A DNA stretch of 64,000 bases from Serratia rubidaea (GTDB taxonomy: Bacteria > Pseudomonadota > Gammaproteobacteria > Enterobacterales > Enterobacteriaceae), in assembly GCA_901472405.1 (NCBI GenBank), contig LR590463.1, positions 4,092,001 through 4,156,000 of the forward strand, written 5' to 3'. Under the pieces are notes generated by a model. It saw only the letters and a program-made list of their open reading frames with translations, had not been told where the DNA came from and did no database searches. The position numbers and the translations under genes were made by a program. Position 1 is the first letter of the stretch, and each line of letters starts with the position of its first letter. Shown here piece after piece: positions 41,593 to 51,112 of the stretch.

Positions 41593-43359
41593 ATGCAGGG
41601 AAATTCCGCCGCGTCTGACGTGCACGCCAACCCACTGTTAAGCGACTCCTGGTTTCGCAGCCAGCTGTATGGGCTGGAACGCAACGCCGACGATTTCCCG
41701 CGCGTACGCCAGGGCGAACTGGCCGATGTATTAGCCAACAACGCCGGCCTGCAACAGTTTGCCCAGCCGGTAATTCGACAGCTGGCGCAGCAGATGGCGG
41801 AGACGCAGTCGGTGGTGATTTTATCCGACGCCAGCGGGCTGGTGCTTAATACCTTTGGCGACACGCAGGCGCTGGAGAAAGCCCAGCGCTTTGCCCTGGC
41901 GCCCGGAAATCTGTGGAGTGAATGCGGACGCGGCACCAACGCGATTGGCACGGCGCTGGCGATTGACGATGGCTGCGAAATTCACGGCCGACAGCATTTT
42001 CTGACGCACAATCAGGGCCTGTACTGCGCCGCAATGCCGCTGCAGATGCCAAACGGCCAGGTTGCCGGCGTGATTGATGTCTCCGGTCCGGCGCACTTTC
42101 CTCATCCGCAGACCTTCAGCCGGGTGGCCGCGGCGGCAAAACAGATTGAATATCTCTGGGTTAAGCAGAGCCTGCATCCACAGCAGTGGCTGCTCAGCCT
42201 GCATCCGCTGCAGCAGGGCATCGACACCAGTGATGAGCTGCTGCTGGTGTTCTCTGACAATGTTCTGGTGGCGGCCAACCGGCTGGCCATGCGCGAACTG
42301 GCGTTGAGCGCCGATCGCTTTGCCAGCCTGACGTTTCAGCAGCTGTTTCCACAGCTGTCGCAGCAGGCCAACACGATCCCCGCCGCCGTCGACATCGGTA
42401 TGCAGCGCTACTGGTTCCGCCTGCGCGCGCCACAGCGCAGCCACTTCAGCGTGCCGGACAGTGCCGCATACGATCTGCCCTGCGCGCTGCGGCGTGACGG
42501 CGCAAAAATGGTGCGGCTGCTCGATGCCGGCGTTTCGCTGTGCATTTATGGCGAAACCGGCAGCGGCAAGGAGTACGTCAGCCGCGCGCTGCATCAGCAG
42601 AGTCGCTGGCGCACCGGCAAGTTTATCGCCATCAACTGTGCGGCGATCCCGGAAGCGCTGATCGAATCCGAACTGTTTGGCTACCAGCCAGGCGCGTTTA
42701 CCGGCGCCAGTAAAAACGGCTACATCGGCAAAATTCGTGAGGCGGATGGCGGCGTGCTGTTCCTCGATGAAATCGGTGATATGCCGCTGGCGCTGCAGAC
42801 CCGTTTGCTGCGCGTGCTGCAGGAAAAAGAGGTGGCGCCGCTCGGCTCCAGCCGCAGTTGGCCGGTTAATTTTGCCGTGATCTGCGCCACGCACCGCGAC
42901 CTGACACAGCGCGTGGCCGACGGTGAGTTTCGTGAAGATTTGTTCTATCGCCTGCAGGAGTTTGCTCTGACCATTCCGCCACTGCGCGACTGGCCGGACA
43001 TTGCGGGCTTTATTGACGATGTGTGGCAGGAGCTGGGCGCCGCGCAGCGCGGCGTCCGGCTGTCACCGGCGCTGCTGACGACGCTGGCGCGGCAGCCGTG
43101 GCCGGGCAACGTGCGCCAGTTACGCAGCCTGCTGCGCGTGCTGCTGGCGCTGGCCGATGAGGGCGAAGAGCTGAGCGAAAGACATTTGCCGGCGGAGTAT
43201 CGTCACACGCCAGCGCTGCCGCTGCGCGAACGTCACGATGAACGGCTGATCAGTGAAACGCTGCAGCGCTATGACGGCAATATCAGTAAAGCGGCGCAGG
43301 CGCTGGGCGTCGCGCGCAGCACGCTGTATCGCCGTGCGGCACGTGATAAGGGAGATTAA
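41593..43359 (+). CDS. AcoR-type sigma-54-dependent activator
   Basis: A 588-residue enhancer-binding protein. Residues 1-170 form a GAF-like sensor region (FALAPGNLWSECGRGTNAIG). The AAA+ domain has Walker A GETGSGKE, the sigma-54 contact loop GAFTGA, and Walker B GGVLFLDEIGDMP. The C-terminal Fis-type helix ends GNISKAAQALGVARSTLYRR. The ATG at 41593 is favoured by GAGGT six bases upstream. It is divergent from the aldehyde/alcohol dehydrogenase genes and very probably activates them on acetaldehyde, ethanol or acetoin; the inducer is inferred. Confidence 0.9.
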   Translation: MQGNSAASDVHANPLLSDSWFRSQLYGLERNADDFPRVRQGELADVLANNAGLQQFAQPVIRQLAQQMAETQSVVILSDASGLVLNTFGDTQALEKAQRFALAPGNLWSECGRGTNAIGTALAIDDGCEIHGRQHFLTHNQGLYCAAMPLQMPNGQVAGVIDVSGPAHFPHPQTFSRVAAAAKQIEYLWVKQSLHPQQWLLSLHPLQQGIDTSDELLLVFSDNVLVAANRLAMRELALSADRFASLTFQQLFPQLSQQANTIPAAVDIGMQRYWFRLRAPQRSHFSVPDSAAYDLPCALRRDGAKMVRLLDAGVSLCIYGETGSGKEYVSRALHQQSRWRTGKFIAINCAAIPEALIESELFGYQPGAFTGASKNGYIGKIREADGGVLFLDEIGDMPLALQTRLLRVLQEKEVAPLGSSRSWPVNFAVICATHRDLTQRVADGEFREDLFYRLQEFALTIPPLRDWPDIAGFIDDVWQELGAAQRGVRLSPALLTTLARQPWPGNVRQLRSLLRVLLALADEGEELSERHLPAEYRHTPALPLRERHDERLISETLQRYDGNISKAAQALGVARSTLYRRAARDKGD

Positions 43360-43559
43360 TCACGGTATTTTGCAGCTCTCCAACCCTGAATCTGCACCTG
43401 TGGGCTTCTCTCTGAAAACAGCGCCGGGCGAAACGGAAGTATTCGGTATTTATCTCTCATCAGGATTCACATCACAACAGCAGACGTCCCACGTCTGCAG
43501 AGTAATAAGATACGTTGCATCGTAGCTTTCAGCACCACATCTGCTGATGTGCCGATACA

Positions 43560-43660
43560 ATCCCAAACCTAGTAAAAAAATGCCCCTAACTGCCAAGGGG
43601 CAAAAAATCTCAATATCCGAATACAGACTAACAAACTAACTAGGGGGTTAGTTTTCGATT
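43560..43660 (-). ncRNA. Candidate small RNA A (two hairpins, intrinsic terminator)
   Basis: Reading on the minus strand, a perfect 8-bp stem AAACTAAC/GTTAGTTT (43654-43633, 6-base loop) is followed about 30 bases later by a terminator stem TGCCCCT/AGGGGCA (43602-43581) and a run of seven Ts. No open frame joins them convincingly. The layout resembles that of candidate B, 230 bases upstream on the same strand. Boundaries are estimates, and expression is not shown. Confidence 0.4.
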
Positions 43661-43819
43661 GAAATGATAACCAAAACAAACTATCACCTCAATAAATAAT
43701 CAAAAACAACTTAACTTTAAAAAATCTAATTCGTAAAGCAGAACGTACAATTAGATCAAAAAACACCCAACCAAAAATAAAAAAACACACCGATGAGAAA
43801 ATGCATGCAACAAATTGAA

Positions 43820-43910
43820 AATAAATAAAAAAGCCCCTCTAGGTGAGGGGCAAAAATAATTAACAACACCAGGAAAGGTAACATAGACAGACAATCCGTT
43901 ACCTCTCGAA
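43820..43910 (-). ncRNA. Candidate small RNA B (two hairpins, intrinsic terminator)
   Basis: On the minus strand AGGTAAC/GTTACCT (43904-43876) forms a stem, followed about 25 bases later by GCCCCTC/GAGGGGC (43851-43833) and TTTTTT. The order, spacing and GCCCC terminator stem repeat those of candidate A, so the two may be duplicated small RNA genes. A short open frame overlaps it but has only a TTG start and no ribosome binding site. Confidence 0.4.
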
Positions 43911-44713
43911 ACTATATTTGCCAGGGATGTTACTTTCAATAGCCGCCGTGCAATAATTAAACAAAACTTAAAAATCAGTTACGATAGCACCGTAAAGCAT
44001 TTTTTACATAACTGGTTTACCACCCGCTCGGACAGCAAAAAGCATTACGCTCCCCTCTGCGAAATCCATAACGCTTCTCTGGTGCCATCGATAAAAATAG
44101 CCATCAGCCTCTACCACAGCGAAAGTTACCCAACTGCTCATTTAATCAACAGCACTGATGCTTCCCGCCACCTTCCCAGGCCTCAGTAATGTATGGCCGC
44201 CTCCCCCAAAGCTCCGCAATGAATCCATAGCCTGGTCCCCTTCAGGAGAAAACAGCAAAGAGTTCTGGAGTTTTTTTCGTACCGCTCTACGCAATCAACC
44301 CACTCCACGACTCATCATCAGCGATACATAACGTGGCGCACGTGGTTGTCGAACATTTTTCACACAACCCTGCATATAGAAACCTGCCGCAGGCTTCCCC
44401 GCCAACCTACCGTGTATACACACCTAAAACTAAATGCTACCTAAACAAAACTAATAAGAATCACGAATCATTAAGCCGTTTAACTTTGTAAGAAACCCTT
44501 CGTAGAAATCCATCCTCTCTCACAATTAAAAAAACAAGCATGACAAAAACACCAGCAATCAACTGAAAACAAACGACTTTACAAAAGGAACACTTTAAGG
44601 AAATCAATCATAATGGCAAAAAATTATATACTAATGCGTTTTTCTTATAATAAGATACAGAAGCCAACCTTATGATTGGCATGGTGTTTAATTTATAGCG
44701 GCAAGGAAGTGAT
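43911..44713. other. AT-rich region before acs
   Basis: This region of about 800 bases is markedly AT-rich in its last part (44.4-44.7 kb), where the acs promoter must lie. I see several short open frames, none with a credible start signal or recognisable product. The more GC-rich part, 44.0-44.4 kb, may be remnant coding sequence, but I cannot identify it. Confidence 0.35.
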
Positions 44714-46669
44714 ATGTTGGCTGAATCGTTTCGACCTTTTAATTCCAGCGCAATTTCAGAACGTGCCCCGATTAGCCCGGCACAATACCAGCAGTATTAT
44801 CAGCAGTCGGTGCAGGACCCGGCCGCCTTCTGGGGAGAGCACGGCAAGATTGTTGACTGGATCAAGCCTTATACTCAGGTAAAAAACACCTCTTTCGCAC
44901 CGGGGAACATCAGCATCCGCTGGTTTGAAGACGGTACCCTCAACCTGGCAGCCAACTGTCTGGATCGCCATCTGGCCACCCGCGGCGATCAAACCGCCAT
45001 TATCTGGGAAGGTGACGACCCGGACCAGTCCAAGCATGTGACCTATAAACAACTGCATCACGATGTGTGCCAATTCGCCAACGTGCTCAAAGGCCTGGGG
45101 GTGAAAAAAGGCGACGTGGTGGCGATCTATATGCCCATGGTGCCAGAGGCGGCGGTTGCGATGCTGGCCTGCGCCCGCATCGGGCGGTGCACTCGGTGAT
45201 CTTTGGCGGCTTCTCTCCGGAAGCGGTAGCCGGGCGCATCATCGACTCCAACGCCCGCCTGGTGATCACCGCCGATGAAGGCCTGCGCGCCGGTCGCTCG
45301 GTGCCATTGAAAAAGAATGTGGATGATGCCCTGAAAAAACCCGGGCGTAACCAGCGTCGACAACGTGGTGGTCTTCCAGCGTACCGGCAAGCCCGGTTAC
45401 TGGCAGGAAGGGCGCGATCTGTGGTGGCACGAGCTGACCGCCGGCGTGTCTGCCGAGTGCCCGCCGGAAGAGATGAATGCTGAAGATCCGCTGTTTATCC
45501 TCTATACCTCCGGTTCGACCGGTAAGCCGAAGGGCGTACTGCACACCACCGGCGGCTATCTGGTCTATGCGGCGATGACCTTCAAATACGTCTTCGACTA
45601 CCACGATGGCGACGTTTACTGGTGCACCGCCGACGTCGGCTGGGTCACCGGCCACAGCTATTTACTGTATGGCCCGCTGGCCTGCGGCGCCATTACCCTG
45701 ATGTTTGAAGGCGTGCCGAATTACCCTGGCGTTAACCGCCTGTCGCAGGTTATCGACAAGCATCAGGTCAATATTCTGTATACCGCGCCAACGGCGATCC
45801 GTGCGCTGATGGCGGAAGGCGACAAGGCGATTGAAGGCACCCAACGCGACTCGCTGCGCATTATGGGCTCGGTGGGCGAACCGATTAACCCGGAAGCCTG
45901 GGAGTGGTACTACGAAAAGATAGGCAACGGCCAATGCCCAATCATGGACACCTGGTGGCAGACCGAAACCGGCGGCTTTATGATCACCCCGCTGCCCGGC
46001 GCCACCGAACTGAAGGCCGGTTCCGCCACGAAGCCGTTCTTCGGCGTACAGCCGGCGCTGGTCGACAACGCCGGTACGCCGCAGGAAGGCGCCTGCGAAG
46101 GCAACCTGGTGATGGTCGACTCCTGGCCCGGTCAGGCGCGTACGCTGTTTGGCGACCACGCGCGCTTTGAACAGACCTATTTCTCGACCTTTAAGGGTAT
46201 GTACTTCAGCGGTGACGGTGCACGACGCGACGAAGACGGCTACTACTGGATCACCGGCCGCGTCGATGATGTGCTGAACGTGTCCGGCCACCGCCTGGGA
46301 ACGGCGGAGATCGAATCGGCGCTGGTTGCCCACCCGAAAATCGCCGAAGCCGCAGTGGTCGGTACCCCACATAATATTAAAGGCCAGGCGATTTACGCTT
46401 ACATCACGCTGAATCACGGCGAAGAACCGACGCCAGAGCTCTATACCGAAGTACGCAACTGGGTGCGTAAAGAGATAGGGCCGATCGCGACGCCGGATAT
46501 CCTGCACTGGGCCGACTCACTGCCTAAGACCCGCTCCGGCAAAATCATGCGGCGTATCCTGCGCAAAATTGCCGCCGGCGATACCAGTAATCTGGGTGAT
46601 ACTTCGACGCTGGCGGATCCGACAATCGTCGATAGCCTTATAGAAGAACGCAAAATGATCATTGCTTGA
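44714..46669 (+). CDS. acs: Acetyl-CoA synthetase, two compensating frameshifts in read
   Basis: Activates acetate to acetyl-CoA through acetyl-AMP. Total span equals 651 residues (E. coli 652). The AMP-binding loop is [11 protein letters not shown], the tryptophan-rich pocket is [11 protein letters not shown], and the acetylation-controlled lysine is in [21 protein letters not shown] missing base near 45183 (CATCGGGCGGTG for CATCGGCGCGGTG) and an extra A near 45343 shift the frame for about 160 bases and then restore it, so the whole gene is probably intact. AAGGAAGTG precedes the start. Confidence 0.93.
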
Positions 46670-46700
46670 TTATTCCAACCAAGCTGACAGAAAATCCAGG

Positions 46701-46721
46701 GTGACTAAATTATTTAGTCAC
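46701..46721 (+). terminator. Terminator after acs
   Basis: GTGACTAAA and TTTAGTCAC form a perfect 9-bp stem with a TTA loop, followed by TATTTTAC, 32 bases after the acs stop. Confidence 0.75.
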
Positions 46722-46985
46722 TATTTTACACGCTCAGGATAAAAGGACGGATAAATGCCAGAGCAAGGTAATCATGTTATAACCAAGACTAGTAGGATAA
46801 AAAAACATCAAGGCTCACATAATAATAATCGCACCACGAAAACCACACAGCCAAAAACGGATGATAGTCAGCGCCCCTTTCTGACTCAGCGAAGATTTAG
46901 TCAATTTCCTTAAAATTATAAAACAAAAATATATTTACCAGGGCCGACACTCTTTACAACCTAATCAACTTTAATGGTGAACATA

Positions 46986-47201
46986 ATGTCTGCTATGTGT
47001 GATTATTACTACATCTGTCGAATAGTTAACTCGAAGGGAATGCATGATATACATGCTGGTTGGTGCAAAGATATCCCATGCATTATTTACAGAGAATACC
47101 TTGGACTGTTCGACACGCCTATAGATGCAGAAAAGGAAGCATTAAAAAGAGGGTATGAAAAGGTTATTGTTTGCTCGTGCAAACATTGTCAAAGTCCCTG
47201 A
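46986..47201 (+). CDS. Small cysteine-rich protein with C-terminal CxCxxC (paralog 1)
   Basis: A 71-residue protein starting MSAMCDYYYICRIVN after GGTGA. The end is GYEKVIVCSCKHCQSP, with a CxCxxC cluster that could bind zinc or iron. Its central part (DIPCIIYREYLGLFDTPIDA then EKEALKRGY) aligns with the convergent gene 47 bases downstream. I do not recognise the family. Base composition is AT-rich compared with the core genome. Confidence 0.55.
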   Translation: MSAMCDYYYICRIVNSKGMHDIHAGWCKDIPCIIYREYLGLFDTPIDAEKEALKRGYEKVIVCSCKHCQSP

Positions 47202-47247
47202 CGCATCCTTCCCGCTCTGTCTAACATACCATCAGGGCGGGTTCAAA

Positions 47248-47457
47248 TTACCGGGTATTTTGACATTGACTGCAAGGGCATACCGAAACCTGCCTGTATC
47301 CTTTTTCTTTTGCCTCTCTCATTGCCCTAAATGGAGAATTAAAATGACCTAAATCTTCAAGTTTGCTAAGGTGCGGAATATTATTGCAACTCGACACATA
47401 TATGTAATTAGCTTCTCCAAGACGGATCCTTTTGGTAACGTAATAACAGCCAGCCAT
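47248..47457 (-). CDS. Small cysteine-rich protein with C-terminal CxCxxC (paralog 2)
   Basis: A 69-residue protein starting MAGCYYVTKRIRLGEANYIY, preceded by an AAGGGGGG-type site. It ends GYRQVSVCPCSQCQNTR. Compared with paralog 1, it shares an early YY, the IP pair, LGxF, an EA pair, GY and the VCxCxxCQ end. The two genes face each other. Function is unknown; the shared cysteine cluster implies a metal site or disulfides. Confidence 0.55.
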   Translation of the reverse strand: MAGCYYVTKRIRLGEANYIYVSSCNNIPHLSKLEDLGHFNSPFRAMREAKEKGYRQVSVCPCSQCQNTR

Positions 47458-47644
47458 TAACCCCCCCTTCTTAACATCCCTTAATTCTTAAATATGAAAA
47501 TACGAATAAAAAGACAAGAAAACCAATCACAGATGATTTGTTAAAAAAATCTACATTTAACCAAATAGAAATACCGCAATCCGCCTTAACTAACAGACTT
47601 AATATTGATGTGTTTAGGCATTCAGCAAACAAAACTCATACAAA

Positions 47645-48177
47645 CTAACCATTCCATAAAAAAACAATCCTACTCATAACTCTGGAAAGAGCAGCACTGA
47701 TATTACTTCCGGTTCTAACTGGATATTTATTCCCGGTGGATAAAACAACCCAATATGTTAAACCATCTATATCCAAGCCGAAAAAATCAATTTCCCCCGC
47801 GAGCCAACTCACCAAACCACCCTTACCACTCAAAGGGATATGTAAACACCTGGACTCCCTGCTATCAATTCTGATGGGTAAACAATCTGGAATAATTCGC
47901 CCTAAAACGCTTTTTCCATCGCCCATTCTATATGATTCAATATCACCGGGCGTTCAGATGAGTTAACAAGCTTAAAATTGAGCGCCACAGGATCATATGC
48001 TCGCCCCTTTTTTTCCAAGCGGACGATTCCTGTTATATCTCCTCGTAGCGAAATACATAATGAAATCGCCATCCACAATCCGCTCAGCAGGAGAAAATGT
48101 AAAAACACCAAAAAAAACAAAATGGCCTTTTTCTCTGCAGAAAAAATCGTCCCTAAAAAGATACCGCCCCCATCCAT
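47645..48177 (-). CDS. Unknown membrane-anchored protein, frameshift in read
   Basis: Two frames join into one protein of about 178 residues. The first part has one membrane segment (AILFFLVFLHFLLLSGLWMA) followed by a soluble beta-rich stretch (YDPVALNFKLVNSSERPVIL). Adding one G near 47915 (GAATGGGCG) continues it as GDGKSVLGRIIPDCLPI to LSRVMSRIVFLWNG. I do not recognise the family. One N-terminal anchor and a periplasmic domain fit an immunity-like or surface role, but this is a guess. Confidence 0.5.
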
Positions 48178-48641
48178 GTATCACTTGATGATAAAATAAT
48201 TATACCTCACGGTTATACATCAGGACAATATCCGGGGATAATATCAACCTGAATATTTTTAGTAAAAACAAGCTCAGATTGAGAATTTTTAAACCTGCAG
48301 TCACAAAATAAAAAATCAACCTAAAAACATAAAAATTCATGCTCTCATTATAAATATGCCGTATACATACATTTACACCACATTGGCATGCTATTCATTA
48401 CCCGACTTCTATTCCTGTTGACACCTCCACGCCTGAATAATATAGTAATCAAGATTATCCCTCACCGAGGGGGTTAAAAATACAACAATAGCCCTACATA
48501 AACAAAAAATACACATAATCGCTTTAGTTATCATTATTTTAATAGCTATAAAACCCTATTGAACAATATTAGTGCACACAGGAACTTTATAATTAAAACG
48601 AAAAAAAATTAGAATAAACCATATACAAAAAAGAGGTCCCC

Positions 48642-48884
48642 ATGTGCATAGTGATGCTTATCACTATAATATTATTATTTCTGATCTCATGGTTTTTTAT
48701 GACGGTAATGCAGGAGCTAAAGCTATCATTTGGGTGACAATAAGCCTATTCTTCTTATGTTGTGCTGCCCTGTATTTCATCGAGTTACTTGGTGTTTTTC
48801 TGCTTTTTTCAAGCGTAGGATGTTTTATTTTTCGGCCGACTGGGTAAGCTAGGTAATTGGGGGGAAGCACTAGTTTTAACTTAA
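48642..48884 (+). CDS. Small membrane protein, frameshifts in read
   Basis: AAGAGGTCCCC precedes an ATG encoding MCIVMLITIILLFLISWFFM. The frame breaks near 48735 and continues as VTISLFFLCCAALYFIELLG and FLLFSSVGCFIFRPTG, then after another break as KLGNWGEALVLT with a stop at 48882. That gives about 80 residues with three hydrophobic segments. Its stop overlaps the next start. No homolog comes to mind. Confidence 0.45.
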
Positions 48885-49048
48885 TGAGCCTTATTTCCCT
48901 GGCCGTAGGATTCTGGATGACAATAGTAAGTGCTGAAAAAATAATAGTGCAAGATGCACTACAGGAGTTCAATATGAGAATAGAAGAAGATAAGCGTAGA
49001 AAGAAATGCCCCTCTCCTCCTATTTTACCGCAAACCGCCTATCGTTGA
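48884..49048 (+). CDS. Small protein with one membrane segment
   Basis: A 54-residue frame starting MSLISLAVGFWMTIVSAEKI, overlapping the stop of the previous gene (TAATG). A hydrophobic N-terminus is followed by a charged tail (EEDKRRKKCPSPPILPQ). The coupling with the upstream membrane gene suggests a two-gene unit of unknown role. Confidence 0.4.
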   Translation: MSLISLAVGFWMTIVSAEKIIVQDALQEFNMRIEEDKRRKKCPSPPILPQTAYR

Positions 49049-49180
49049 TGCGGCCATACCAAGGTGGTTGGTAAAAACAGCCACACGATTATCTATTTGT
49101 TACCTTATAAAAAATACGTCTCCCCAGCAAAATCTCATTGACCAAACCTACATATGTCATTGTTCAGCAATGCCTCAAGG

Positions 49181-49450
49181 CTAGTTAACCCAAATCAAAA
49201 CTACGTCAGGGAACCAGTCCAACGCCGGCCAGAGCAGCATCGCCGATTTAGCCGTAGTATCCAGCTGGGCCTTCGTTTCCCCGTCGCGGGCGCGGGTCAC
49301 CATCCCCTGCTGCACCGTAAAGTAAAACCTGGCAACGGCCTCACAATCCGCAGACTGTGCAATCTCATGCTTTTCCTGAGCAAGCAGCAGGCAGTTTTTC
49401 AGCCGTACAAACATTTCATGACGGCGGAGCCTTAGCTCATGGTTCAGGCT
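49181..49450 (-). pseudogene. C-terminal fragment of a TetR family regulator
   Basis: The last 89 residues of this frame, starting NHELRLRRHEMFVRLKNCLL and ending ALDWFPDVVLIWVN, look like the ligand-binding half of a TetR/AcrR regulator (CEAVARFYFTVQQGMVTRAR). No helix-turn-helix region is found upstream; the sequence there is unrelated. It is therefore a decayed fragment at the edge of the island. Confidence 0.6.
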
Positions 49451-49599
49451 GTCCGCTATAACAGCAGGATTCAGGCAAAAAAAACCGGCCACGGCAGCCG
49501 GAAGTGATGAATAGCAAAAAGCAAAATACAGCTTGGTAAGGATTACCAAGCCTTGGTAACAATAACGGACAGAAACGGTTTGCTCAAGTGACGACATTG

Positions 49600-49923
49600 T
49601 CAGTACAACCATCGACCCGCTCTGGCAGACTCTGCAAACATGCGTACGGTCAACGGTGGTTTGCTTTGTACCAACGGTTTGTTGGTGAACCATTTCCTGA
49701 AGAACCATTCATGCCGCCAGGGATAGTATTTGTTCCAATCCAGGGCAGAGACATCGACACCGAACACCTCATCGTATTTTCCGATGGCAAACTTTACTTC
49801 ATCGTCCTCGGCATATTCCTGCAACGGGTCATCCAGCTCTAACGGGATAGTCTTAAACGTGAAGGTCGCGAGAACGGATAGCTCTTCACGAAAGAAGGCC
49901 AGCACCTCCTCATCACTTACCAT
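49600..49923 (-). CDS. DUF1493 family protein
   Basis: A 107-residue acyl-carrier-like protein. DEEVLAFFREELSVLATFTF and ending LTVRMFAESARAGRWLY are the DUF1493 landmarks, with YYPWRHEWFFRKWFTNKPLV between. Its start lies inside the 3' end of the STM2901-like gene (TTATGGTAA), so the two are translationally coupled. The pair is known from Salmonella and other Enterobacterales, usually in variable regions; the function is unknown. Confidence 0.8.
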   Translation of the reverse strand: MVSDEEVLAFFREELSVLATFTFKTIPLELDDPLQEYAEDDEVKFAIGKYDEVFGVDVSALDWNKYYPWRHEWFFRKWFTNKPLVQSKPPLTVRMFAESARAGRWLY

Positions 49924-50366
49924 AACTTATCCTCTCCACGGGCAATCTTGTTGTAGCGCGTGGTGGCTTTTACCGTGATTTGGGCGATGTCGTTAGCCAA
50001 AATCACCCAGCCAAGAACCGGCACGGCACGGCCGACAAACACCCCGAGGTTGTTAACCATTCTGACCTTGAATTTTCGCACTGAGCCTTTTGTTACCGTT
50101 GGTAAAATTGCGCGTTTGAAGCGCACGTTTAAGTGTTTGCGGAAGAATAACGATGCGTGTGACGTTCCTGGTGTTGCTGTGCCCGGTTTACCTGGTACGT
50201 GTATAGAATTATCACCCAGAATTAATGCGGCGACGCCTAAAACATCTTGAACGCCTAACTGTTCCTCGACGGTATCAATCATGATCCAGAACAGCAACTC
50301 ATGCGCTGATAGGTTCGCGACGCCTTTATAAAAGTAAGTTCCATCCAACTCTTCAACAGTATCCAT
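49917..50366 (-). CDS. STM2901 family protein
   Basis: A 149-residue protein starting MDTVEELDGTYFYKGVANLS, with LGVQDVLGVAALILG in the first half and GVFVGRAVPVLGWVILANDI, a probable membrane segment, near the end. This matches the STM2901 family as I recall it. The start at 50366 is chosen because similarity begins there and GAGGGAACAGG precedes it. It is the first gene of a pair with DUF1493. Confidence 0.75.
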   Translation of the reverse strand: MDTVEELDGTYFYKGVANLSAHELLFWIMIDTVEEQLGVQDVLGVAALILGDNSIHVPGKPGTATPGTSHASLFFRKHLNVRFKRAILPTVTKGSVRKFKVRMVNNLGVFVGRAVPVLGWVILANDIAQITVKATTRYNKIARGEDKLW

Positions 50367-50684
50367 ACCTGTTCCCTCAACTAAACATGCTCGCAACATA
50401 ACCAATGATGGAGGGGTTTTCAATGTATGGGTAAGTTTCCTAATGGGACCCTGGTGAGGCGCAAGTTTAGGAAAAGAGGATGTAGGCGAGGCATTTCAGC
50501 GTTTAGGCGGCGCCTGTTTCACTGTTTTCTTCACCCCGTGGCATTCACTATAAGCGTCCCCTCACCTGATGGAACAGGGTGAAAATCACCCTTGAAATAT
50601 ATAAACCAAAGTGATATTAAAATCAGTTGGCCAAAATACGATAAATTCAATTTAAAATAAATTAATCAGAGAGTTAAGTTAAAG
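50367..50684. other. Region between STM2901-like and GNAT genes
   Basis: A 318-base divergent region. The half nearest the GNAT gene is AT-rich and likely holds its promoter. I see no recognisable gene or strong hairpin. Confidence 0.35.
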
Positions 50685-51095
50685 ATGAATATCAACATCA
50701 CCGACAACCCTAATCCGCAGGATGAAGCATTCGTTATAGACAGCCTGTGGGCGCACAACCATAAAACGCAGCCCGTAGATATTCATCCGCTGTTTCTGAC
50801 CGTCACCGACGACAATCAGCAAATCGTCGGCGGCCTGGTGGCGCGCACCTGGTGGGGCGGCCTGGAAGTGCAATATTTGTGGGTCGGCGATCGGTGCCGC
50901 AACAGCGGCTACGGCCGCCAGTTGATGCAGTTGGCCGAAGAAGAAGCCCGTAAGCGCGGCTGCCATATGGCTTACGTCGATACCTTCGACTTCCAGGCCA
51001 GAGGCTTCTACGAAAAACTGGGCTACCGGCTCTACGGCGAGCTGGGGGATTATGCGCATCGCCACACCCGCCATTATCTGGCGAAAAACCTGTAG
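50685..51095 (+). CDS. GNAT family N-acetyltransferase
   Basis: A 136-residue acetyltransferase with the acetyl-CoA motif LWVGDRCRNSGYGRQLMQLA (RxxGxG type) and the C-terminal ARGFYEKLGYRLYGEL. Substrate is unknown. It is followed after 17 bases by a LuxR-type regulator and then a permease, all in one direction, so the three probably form an operon. Confidence 0.88.
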   Translation: MNINITDNPNPQDEAFVIDSLWAHNHKTQPVDIHPLFLTVTDDNQQIVGGLVARTWWGGLEVQYLWVGDRCRNSGYGRQLMQLAEEEARKRGCHMAYVDTFDFQARGFYEKLGYRLYGELGDYAHRHTRHYLAKNL

Positions 51096-51112
51096 CGCGG
51101 CCTGAGGTGGGT

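Noticed and set aside
43751-43939. A 62-codon minus-strand frame
   Set aside because: TTG start, no ribosome binding site, and it runs through a clear terminator hairpin.
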